A DNA stretch of 64,000 nucleotides from JABMQB01 sp963666575 (GTDB lineage: Bacteria; Bacteroidota; Bacteroidia; Bacteroidales; Prolixibacteraceae): assembly GCA_963666575.2 (NCBI GenBank), contig CAXXYG010000004.1, positions 113,563-177,562 on the forward strand, given 5' to 3'. This document shows positions 47,986-55,846 of the stretch, piece after piece. The position numbers and the translations under genes were made by a program. Every line of letters begins with the position of its first letter. Position 1 is the stretch's first letter. The notes below the pieces were generated by a model. The model was not told where the DNA came from and did no database searches. It worked only from the letters and a program-made list of their open reading frames with translations.

Positions 47986-50391
47986 ATGAAAAGTAACATC
48001 CGTTTGGCAATTCGAAATATCATAAAAAATAAGGTAAATTCCTTCATCACGGTTGGAGGTTTAACAGTTGCGTTTGCTTGTCTTTTATTAATCTATATAT
48101 ATGTTTCCCAGGAGTTCAGCTATAATAATTTCCATGCGAATAAAGACAAAATTTTCAGATCGAATTATTCAACCAAATATGCAAATGGCACGGAAGGTGC
48201 GAGTCTTTTTTTTGATTCTAAACTATCCGAAATTATAAAAGATAAAGTACCACAAGTAAATAAATGTACTTCTTTTCGTAGTGCACACGGTCCAACTTTA
48301 ATATTTGAAGAGAACAATTTTGAGGAAAAAGTATGTATTGCTGAACCTGACTTTTTCGATATGTTCAGCTTTAAATTAATGATTGGAAACAAAAAAAAGT
48401 TATTTGAAAACCCCGATGAAATTGTAATAACATCGAGACTGGCAAATAAATTTCAAGCTATTAATTCTTGTACCATGGAAGAATTGCTGGGGCAGCATGT
48501 TTTTTTCCAGAATACAGGAGACCAGCCATTTGTAATTTCTGGTATTATGGAAGATGTGCCTAAAAATTCGAGCATTCAGTTTGATGCGATCATTCCATTT
48601 AAATATGAAGAGGCATTTTCTATGTCGAACAATACCTTTGGTAACTCATCTCTGTTTTATGAAGTAAATCAAAAAGAAGATCCGCTTCTGGCTGAACAAC
48701 AAGTTAATGAAACAATTAGTGAGTTTTATAAAGATTTGGTAACGAAACAACAAAGCAGGAATATTTTTGCAAAATCGGATGACTGTTTTGTTCCATTTTC
48801 AATCTCTCTTAACGATGTTTATCTTAGTAAGATTGACTCTGATTACGAAGAAAACAACAGTAAAACAAGTTTGTATATTCTTTCAGCCATTGGATTTCTT
48901 ATACTTGTAATAGCCTGTAGCAACTATATGATGCTTTCGTTGAGCCAGGCTTATAAGAAAGTGGGAGAAGTAGGTATTAGAAAAGCTATTGGAGCCAGGC
49001 CTGTAAATATATTCAGCCTGTTTTTTATTGAAAACTTGATTTTAACCGTCTCGGCATTGGTTTTTGGCGTATTTCTTTGTACGCTATTACTGCCCATATT
49101 TAATGAATTGGCATACACCGGAATCTATACAGAAATTATTAGTATTCCACAAATAGTAGTTTTTGTTGTTTTTATACTATCGATTGTTGTTGCAATGACC
49201 AGTATAATTCCAATTCTAAAACTGATAAAAATTAAACCCAATCTGTTGCTGTCAAAAAATATGAAGGGCGGAAATAAAACTGGTATCACACAGCTATTTG
49301 TCACATTGCAATATGTCCTTTCCATTGTTTTAATCATATTAACCATATCAATAGTTCGTCAAACAAATTTTATGAAATATAAAGATCTGGGTTTTTCGGC
49401 TGAGAATATAATTGACCTTCGAATATACCATCTTGACGATAATCAGAAAATTGCACTTCGTGATGAATTTCGAAGCAACCCAGGAATTATTAATCTCACA
49501 TTTACCGACAGAGATTATACCGGAGGGCGTTCTTCAAATTATATAAAAAATAAAGAGGGAGATCTTTCTCAAACCAGGTTACTTAGTGCCGATCAAAATT
49601 ACATATCTACTTTGAGTTTAAAACTTACTCAGGGCGAAAATTTCACGGAATCCAGTTCCACCAGCCAATCTATAATTATAAATGAAAAACTATTGTCGTT
49701 TTTGGGTTTTATGGAGGATGCCATTGGCCAAATCGTAAGCATGGATGGACAAGATTATCGAATTATAGGAGTTGTTAAAGATTTTCATTACGATTCGATG
49801 AAAGAAGAAATTCAACCACTTATGTTGTTACCCCGAACAGAAGAAAGTAAGAGGGGCAAATTTATTTTTATCAAATATAACTCATCGCAGTTAAGTCAAT
49901 TGATTCCCTTTATTCAAAACACGTGGAAAAAAATTGCACCCGATAAAGAGCTGGATTTTAAGTTTTGGGATGAACAACTCAACCAACGATATCAATCAGA
50001 AGAAAGGTGGAGCCAAATCATTGGTTATGCAGCAATAATTGCAATTATCATCTCATCGTTAGGACTTTTTGGATTAACACTAATGGTAATAAACCAACGC
50101 GTAAAAGAAATTGGCATTCGGAAAATCAGCGGTGCAAAAGTAACAGAAGTCATCTCAATGTTAAACAAAGACTTTATAAAATGGGTGGTCATAGCTTATG
50201 TTATTGCCAGCCCTATTGCCTGGTACGCCATGAACAAATGGCTCGAAAACTTCGCCTACAAAACCACGTTAAGCTGGTGGATTTTCGCCCTTGCTGGTTT
50301 ATTGGCTTTGGGAATTGCATTGTTAACCGTTAGCTGGCAAAGTTGGCGGGCGGCTACCAGAAATCCGGTGGAGGCTTTGAGGTATGAATAG
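47986..50391 (+). CDS. FtsX/MacB-type ABC permease P12
   Basis: 801 residues. N-terminal marker EFSYNNFHANKDKIFRS. Loops are KVGEVGIRKAIGARPVN and RVKEIGIRKISGAKVTE. Domain 2 has GVVKDFHYDSMKEEIQP. Full constant block WLENFAYKTTLSWWIFALAG, WQSWRAATRNPVEALRYE. It ends in the AGG-TAT-GAA form with no family A repeat. A family B repeat carrying a gene starts at the next base. Confidence 0.93.
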   Translation: MKSNIRLAIRNIIKNKVNSFITVGGLTVAFACLLLIYIYVSQEFSYNNFHANKDKIFRSNYSTKYANGTEGASLFFDSKLSEIIKDKVPQVNKCTSFRSAHGPTLIFEENNFEEKVCIAEPDFFDMFSFKLMIGNKKKLFENPDEIVITSRLANKFQAINSCTMEELLGQHVFFQNTGDQPFVISGIMEDVPKNSSIQFDAIIPFKYEEAFSMSNNTFGNSSLFYEVNQKEDPLLAEQQVNETISEFYKDLVTKQQSRNIFAKSDDCFVPFSISLNDVYLSKIDSDYEENNSKTSLYILSAIGFLILVIACSNYMMLSLSQAYKKVGEVGIRKAIGARPVNIFSLFFIENLILTVSALVFGVFLCTLLLPIFNELAYTGIYTEIISIPQIVVFVVFILSIVVAMTSIIPILKLIKIKPNLLLSKNMKGGNKTGITQLFVTLQYVLSIVLIILTISIVRQTNFMKYKDLGFSAENIIDLRIYHLDDNQKIALRDEFRSNPGIINLTFTDRDYTGGRSSNYIKNKEGDLSQTRLLSADQNYISTLSLKLTQGENFTESSSTSQSIIINEKLLSFLGFMEDAIGQIVSMDGQDYRIIGVVKDFHYDSMKEEIQPLMLLPRTEESKRGKFIFIKYNSSQLSQLIPFIQNTWKKIAPDKELDFKFWDEQLNQRYQSEERWSQIIGYAAIIAIIISSLGLFGLTLMVINQRVKEIGIRKISGAKVTEVISMLNKDFIKWVVIAYVIASPIAWYAMNKWLENFAYKTTLSWWIFALAGLLALGIALLTVSWQSWRAATRNPVEALRYE

Positions 50392-50872
50392 TTTGGAACT
50401 GTGATTAAATGATTAATTGAAGACTTTGATTAAAAAAAAGATAAAAATGCACACAAATGAAAAATACAAATACTCCGAATTAACTTCCAAAATAATAGGC
50501 TGTGCAATTGAAGTACATAAACATTTGGGAAATGGTTTTCAGGAAGTTGTTTACCAACGTGCATTGGAGATTGAATTTCGGTTACAGAATATAAATGCAC
50601 AACGTGAATTTGTAATGCCTTTGGTATACAAAGATGAAGATATAGGCACAAGACGGGTCGATTTTTTTGAGGAAGAGAAAGTAATGGTTGAAATTAAAGC
50701 GATCATTCAACTTGAAGATGTCCATTTGGCGCAAGCAATTAATTATTTGGAAGCGTACAATCTTGAGGTTGGGTTATTGATCAACTTTGGAAACAATAGC
50801 CTTCAGTTCAAAAGGGTAATGAATAAGAAATATCAAAGTCCATCATTAAATCAAATAAATCAAAGTTCAGAC
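50392..50872 (+). repeat. Family B repeat copy 4, gene-carrying form
   Basis: The long version of family B. The left end TTTGGAACTGTGATT follows the P12 stop and the right end is AATCAAAGTTCAGAC. Between them lies the GxxExxY gene. The short family B copies share both ends but lack the gene, so they look like internal deletion forms. Confidence 0.7.
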
Positions 50873-50923
50873 AATTGGCGGGCTGCAACACGGAATCCAG
50901 TTGAGGCGTTACGGTATGAATAA
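50447..50923 (+). CDS. GxxExxY protein with a permease-derived tail
   Basis: 158 residues from the ATG at 50447 (an upstream ATG at 50417 would add ten Lys-rich residues). The name-giving motif is GFQEVVY, and the PD-(D/E)xK-like core appears as RRVDFFEEEKVMVEIKA. Relatives are about 125-135 residues and of unknown function, with a nuclease-like fold. Here the frame runs out of the family B repeat and into an orphan permease end, so the last residues read NWRAATRNPVEALRYE before the stop at 50921-50923. The gene is probably a passenger of the repeat. Whether the fused tail is tolerated or functional is unknown. Confidence 0.85.
   Translation: MHTNEKYKYSELTSKIIGCAIEVHKHLGNGFQEVVYQRALEIEFRLQNINAQREFVMPLVYKDEDIGTRRVDFFEEEKVMVEIKAIIQLEDVHLAQAINYLEAYNLEVGLLINFGNNSLQFKRVMNKKYQSPSLNQINQSSDNWRAATRNPVEALRYE
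50876..50923 (+). repeat. Orphan 3' end of a permease gene, translated as part of the GxxExxY frame
   Basis: 48 bp coding W-R-A-A-T-R-N-P-V-E-A-L-R-Y-E-stop, placed to the right of family B copy 4. By chance or selection it is in phase with the GxxExxY gene. Confidence 0.8.
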
Positions 50924-51020
50924 GTCTTGAACTTTGATTTATATAATAAACTTGAAAACTATGATTAAAACCGATTCTAAAAATCAGGGCAATCAAAAAA
51001 TCACAAAAATCAAAGTTAAG
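50924..51020 (+). repeat. Family B repeat copy 5 (short, non-coding)
   Basis: Ends GTCTTGAACTTTGATTT and AAATCAAAGTTAAGACA are near-perfect inverted repeats (one base missing). About 97 bp, directly behind the orphan end of the previous copy. Confidence 0.75.
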
Positions 51021-51086
51021 ACAGTTAGCTGGCAGAGTTGGCGGGCAGCTACACGGAATCCGGTGGAAGCGTTGAGGTATGAATAA
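51021..51086 (+). pseudogene. Orphan 3' end of a permease gene (intact wording)
   Basis: 66 bp reading T-V-S-W-Q-S-W-R-A-A-T-R-N-P-V-E-A-L-R-Y-E-stop with no permease body in front. Almost identical to true gene ends in the array, so it arose recently or is kept similar by gene conversion. Confidence 0.85.
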
Positions 51087-51101
51087 TTAAAAACTAAAAT
51101 C

Positions 51102-53453
51102 ATGTTTATTTATTATTTAAAAACAGCATTTCGAAACTTGTGGAAGAATAAAAAGTTTTCAGTAATTAATATTAGCGGATTTGCCTTTGGCATCTCCATT
51201 TGTTTGGCAATTACACTATTCCTGATTAAAGAATATTCATACGACAGATACCACAAAAATGCCTCTCAAATTGTAAGTTTAATCAACAGCGAAGACAATA
51301 CTAGTTCGATTGATTACAGGGTGAAGGATATTTTGCTTCAGAATTATCCTGAAATAGAAAATGCATGTTTGGTGCAGATAAATATTCGTCCTGTTGCAGT
51401 ACAGGTTAATGAGCAGGCGACTTACGTTAATAATATCATGTCAGTTGATAATAATTTTTTTGAGGTTTTCACAATTCCATTTATAACGGGGAACCAGCAA
51501 AGTCCATTTTCAACTTTAACTTCGGCGATTATAACAAAAAGCACTGCAACATCTCTCTTTGGGACTGATAATCCTATGGGCAAGGAGATTGTTTATCAAA
51601 ACAGTATCCCACTTACGGTAAATGGTGTAATTGAGGATTTTCCTGAGAATTCAAGTATATCGGCACCAATTTTGGTAAATGCCGAAAACAAAGACTTTAA
51701 ATTTTCTACATGGATTGGGAACAGCAATGATTTAAGCACTTACCGCTGGCCTTTCAGAATTTATTTGCAGTTGAATAAAAACGCAAATGCTGAAAATCTG
51801 ATATCAACTATCAACTTAAATACCCAGATTCTTGAACCCTACATAAAAAAGGCTGATTTCCTGACTTTAAAAGATATGTACTTATTTGATTCAACCGTGG
51901 GGAGCGCGACAAAAAGAGGAAATATAGAACTGATGCGCTTATTGGGTGCCATTGCACTTATTATCCTGACACTTGCCATAATCAATTATATTAACCTAAC
52001 CATAGCCCAACAAAACAAAAGGAACAAAGCTACAGGTGTAAAAAAAGCTATTGGTGCATTTCGTCAGAATATTCTTTTGCATTTTATTTTCGAATCGGTG
52101 ATTGTTTCGGTATTTGCTTTTATGTTAGCTGTTATTTTTTTACGGCTATTATTGCCGTTTTATTACTCTGTCTTCAATACAACAATCAATTTTGAGCTTC
52201 TTTTTAAGTTTCCCTATGTTTTGATTTTGATGTTTTCTGCTGTAATAATCGGAATTGTAAGCGGTAGTGGACCAGCCATGGTGCTATCAGGGGTAAATCC
52301 TGTTAAGATTCTAAGTGGTTCTGTTAGTACATTGAAGAATAAATCTGTGTTTCGAAATTCGTTAATTATTTTTCAATTTACAATTTCGATTGTCCTCATC
52401 TTTTGTGTGATAACCATCCAGCGTCAGATAAGCTATGTAAAACATAAAAATCCGGGATTTAATGAAGAACAACTTCTCAGGGTTGATGTCCCACGTGTTC
52501 AGAGAAATGACATTCAAAAAGCCATACTCCTGGCGAGCGAATTAAGAAAGTCGCCATTTATTAAAAAAATAACGGCTTCAAGTGGAGTTCCGGGAGAAGT
52601 CAGGCAATGGATGGGGTCAAATATGAAAAATACCGACAAAAACATGAGTGTTCCTTGTTTATTGGTTGATACGGCATTTATAAAAACATTCGGGCTAGAA
52701 ATCACTAAAGGACGCAACCTACAACCTGGCGACGATGGTAAAGTGTGTTATTTTAACGAAGCAGCATACAAGCATTTTGAATTTGATAACCTTGAGAATA
52801 AAAGATTTAATAATTATGGCGGATTCGACATAGTTGGGGTAGTTAAAGATTTTCATTACAGTTCATTACACGAAGCAATTGGACCACTTTGTATAATGAT
52901 AAGATCTAGTGTTTTACCATCTGCCATTAACCTAAAGTTGGAAGGAAACAATGTATCTCAGGGGATGAATTATATCAGTGAAACCTGGCAGGAATTATTA
53001 CCGGATTATCCTTTGAAATATCAATTCTACGACCAGTGGTTCGATTCAATGTACCGTTCGGAAGAACGATTTGTCAAAACCATTAGTTTTTTTGCCATCC
53101 TTGCCATTGTAATATCCTGTATTGGAATATTAGGACTTGCTATTTTTTCATCAGAAAGAAGGATTAAAGAGATTGGTATTCGAAAAGTAAATGGTGCAAA
53201 AATATCTGAAATAATGAGAATGTTGAACAGTGATTTTATAAGATGGGTGGTCATTGCGTTTGTAGTTTCTACCCCAATAGCTTATTACGCCATGAACAAG
53301 TGGCTTGAAAACTTTGCTTACAGAACCTCTTTAAGCTGGTGGATTTTTGCTTTAGCAGGAGTTTTGGCATTGGGAATTGCGTTGCTAACAGTTTCGTTTC
53401 AGAGTTGGAAGGCAGCCACACGAAACCCAATTGAGAGTTTAAGGTATGAATAA
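51102..53453 (+). CDS. FtsX/MacB-type ABC permease P13
   Basis: 783 residues. N-terminal marker EYSYDRYHKNASQIVSL. The first loop has lost the EIG core (RNKATGVKKAIGAFRQN), the second is consensus (RIKEIGIRKVNGAKISE). Domain 2 has GVVKDFHYSSLHEAIGP. Constant block WLENFAYRTSLSWWIFALAG. It ends IESLRYE in the AGG form. Only 22 bp separate it from P14 and no repeat lies between, so the two are tightly coupled. Confidence 0.93.
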   Translation: MFIYYLKTAFRNLWKNKKFSVINISGFAFGISICLAITLFLIKEYSYDRYHKNASQIVSLINSEDNTSSIDYRVKDILLQNYPEIENACLVQINIRPVAVQVNEQATYVNNIMSVDNNFFEVFTIPFITGNQQSPFSTLTSAIITKSTATSLFGTDNPMGKEIVYQNSIPLTVNGVIEDFPENSSISAPILVNAENKDFKFSTWIGNSNDLSTYRWPFRIYLQLNKNANAENLISTINLNTQILEPYIKKADFLTLKDMYLFDSTVGSATKRGNIELMRLLGAIALIILTLAIINYINLTIAQQNKRNKATGVKKAIGAFRQNILLHFIFESVIVSVFAFMLAVIFLRLLLPFYYSVFNTTINFELLFKFPYVLILMFSAVIIGIVSGSGPAMVLSGVNPVKILSGSVSTLKNKSVFRNSLIIFQFTISIVLIFCVITIQRQISYVKHKNPGFNEEQLLRVDVPRVQRNDIQKAILLASELRKSPFIKKITASSGVPGEVRQWMGSNMKNTDKNMSVPCLLVDTAFIKTFGLEITKGRNLQPGDDGKVCYFNEAAYKHFEFDNLENKRFNNYGGFDIVGVVKDFHYSSLHEAIGPLCIMIRSSVLPSAINLKLEGNNVSQGMNYISETWQELLPDYPLKYQFYDQWFDSMYRSEERFVKTISFFAILAIVISCIGILGLAIFSSERRIKEIGIRKVNGAKISEIMRMLNSDFIRWVVIAFVVSTPIAYYAMNKWLENFAYRTSLSWWIFALAGVLALGIALLTVSFQSWKAATRNPIESLRYE

Positions 53454-53475
53454 TTGAAAATGATACTATAAAATT

Positions 53476-55788
53476 ATGAAAAGCCACTTGAAAATAATCG
53501 TTAGAAATATCTTCAGATACCCTACGTATTCTATAATTAAGATAACAGGACTAGCAATTGGACTTATATGTTTTATGACGATAATGCTTTGGATAAAGTA
53601 TGAAACCAGTTACGATAAATTCCATACAAATTCTGAAAATCTGTATAGGGTGGCATTCACCAACGAAAATGGAGATTTTCATGGCTACTGGCAGACAGGT
53701 AATTTATCTGGTTATTTAAAGGAAACTTATCCTGAAATTATTGAATCAACAAATTATTCTGAAACTCAGTTTAAAATTTCTCGCGAAACAAAAGGGTTTT
53801 ACGGTACTGGTAGTTACGCTGACACTGCATTTTTTAACATGTTTACGTTCCCATTTAAATACGGGAATCCTGAAAATTCTTTAAAACAACCTGGATCTAT
53901 TGTGCTTACCAATTCTTTGTCGCAAAAACTTTTTGGGGATAAAAACTCAATTGGCGAAATGGTTAAATTAAACGAAGAGATGGTTTATACAGTAACTGGT
54001 ATAGTAAACGATGTCCCTGAGAATTCGCATATGAATTTCGATTTTCTAATCCCTTTTTCTGATGCACACGAAGGAATGAAAAGCTGGAGTTCCAAATGGA
54101 CAAACACGTATATTTTGTTGGATGATAATGCCATTACCAGCGAGGTAAACAACAAAATAGCACAGGTTATGAATAAATTCCAGCCTGCCTGGAAAAATAT
54201 TCTCTATTTAGTGCCAATGGGGAAGAGCCATTTATATAACTTAAATGGTGGCGGATTAATTATTTATATTATTCTTTTTTCTTCAATGGCTATTATCATT
54301 GTATTACTTGCCTGTATCAATTTTATGAACCTTTCAACAGCCCGTTCAGAATTAAAACAAAAAGAAGTTTTCATAAAAAAAGTGATAGGATCAAAAAAAT
54401 CACAGCTTGGCTGGCAATTTATTTTTGAATCGGTTTTATATTCTTTTATTGCTACGATAATTGCCGCCCTTTTAACGATACTGTTTCTACCAGCAATAAA
54501 CAACCTGTTTAATACTCATCTCAAAATAATCAACCTTTCTTTTATTCCATATCTTTTACTTCTTACAATAATAATTGGACTGATTGCTGGCAGTTACCCT
54601 GCGATATACCTCTCATCGTTAATACCTGCCCAATTAAGAAAGGGAAAAATTCAATCGGCTCGTAACCGAAAATGGAACTTTAGGTATATTCTGGTTACAT
54701 CGCAATTTGTAATTTCAATTTTTTTTATTGTATCAGTATTGTCAATCAAACATCAGATGAATTATATTAACTCAAAAGATTTGGGTTTTAACAAGGATAA
54801 TGTTGTTAAACTTTCATCTATTGGAAAACTGCGTGAAAAGACCAACGAATTCAAAATGGCTCTTTTACAAAATCCAGCCATTGAAAATGTTACAGTTTCA
54901 AACAATAACCTGATATCATGGACCAACTCTGGCCCTCTTGACTGGGATGGACGAGACAAAGATGAATTAATTGAAATAGGTTACAATTGGGTCGATTATG
55001 ATTTTCTGAAAACTTTTAACCTTAAAATGAGCCAGGGGCGTTTTTTCTCTGAAGAATTTTTATCTGATAAGGGCAATGCTTTTGTTATCAATGAAAAAGC
55101 GGTTGCCTACCTGAAACTCGATGATCCGGTTGGTATGAAAGTGAAATCATGGTTTGGAGTTGAAGGTACAATTGTAGGTGTTATTAAAGATTTTCATACA
55201 ACTTCGTTACATGAAGAAATAGTGCCATTTGCATTATTATTAAGCGAAAATGGAAGCAATATATTTATAAAAACCAATGGAGAAAATACCCAAGCCAATC
55301 TACAATTCATACAGCAACAACTCAAAAAAATCGTCCCTAACGATCCGTTTGAATACCACTTTTTAAAAGCTCAAATTGATGGTTTATATAAAACTGAAAT
55401 ACTAACCTCCCGAATTGCTGGAATAGCAACTTTCCTGGCAATACTCATTTCATGTTTGGGGCTGTTTGGATTAGTGCTTTCGACAGTTGAACGAAAAATA
55501 AAAGAAATTGGGATCAGGAAAACAAACGGGGCTAAAACAAATGAAGTGATGTTTATGCTGATTAAAGATTTTGCATTGTATGTCTTTTTTGCTTTTGTAA
55601 TAGCCTGTCCAATTGCATATTATGGCATGAGTAAATGGCTCGAAAACTTTGCCTATAAAACCACTTTAAGTTGGTGGATTTTTGCACTTGCAGGTTTACT
55701 GGCATTGGGAATTGCTTTGCTAACAGTTAGCTGGCAAAGTTGGCGGGCGGCATCGAAGAACCCTGTGGAGGCGTTGAGGTATGAGTAA
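53476..55788 (+). CDS. FtsX/MacB-type ABC permease P14
   Basis: 770 residues, the shortest intact copy. N-terminal marker ETSYDKFHTNSENLYRV. The first loop is altered (LKQKEVFIKKVIGSKKS), the second near consensus (KIKEIGIRKTNGAKTNE). Domain 2 has GVIKDFHTTSLHEEIVP. Constant block WLENFAYKTTLSWWIFALAG, then WRAASKNPVEALRYE. Ends in the AGG form; no A or B repeat follows. Confidence 0.93.
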   Translation: MKSHLKIIVRNIFRYPTYSIIKITGLAIGLICFMTIMLWIKYETSYDKFHTNSENLYRVAFTNENGDFHGYWQTGNLSGYLKETYPEIIESTNYSETQFKISRETKGFYGTGSYADTAFFNMFTFPFKYGNPENSLKQPGSIVLTNSLSQKLFGDKNSIGEMVKLNEEMVYTVTGIVNDVPENSHMNFDFLIPFSDAHEGMKSWSSKWTNTYILLDDNAITSEVNNKIAQVMNKFQPAWKNILYLVPMGKSHLYNLNGGGLIIYIILFSSMAIIIVLLACINFMNLSTARSELKQKEVFIKKVIGSKKSQLGWQFIFESVLYSFIATIIAALLTILFLPAINNLFNTHLKIINLSFIPYLLLLTIIIGLIAGSYPAIYLSSLIPAQLRKGKIQSARNRKWNFRYILVTSQFVISIFFIVSVLSIKHQMNYINSKDLGFNKDNVVKLSSIGKLREKTNEFKMALLQNPAIENVTVSNNNLISWTNSGPLDWDGRDKDELIEIGYNWVDYDFLKTFNLKMSQGRFFSEEFLSDKGNAFVINEKAVAYLKLDDPVGMKVKSWFGVEGTIVGVIKDFHTTSLHEEIVPFALLLSENGSNIFIKTNGENTQANLQFIQQQLKKIVPNDPFEYHFLKAQIDGLYKTEILTSRIAGIATFLAILISCLGLFGLVLSTVERKIKEIGIRKTNGAKTNEVMFMLIKDFALYVFFAFVIACPIAYYGMSKWLENFAYKTTLSWWIFALAGLLALGIALLTVSWQSWRAASKNPVEALRYE

Positions 55789-55846
55789 ATTATGAAATAG
55801 ACAGTAAGATTGAAACAGTATTAAATAGTTACAAAATTAAAAAGCC

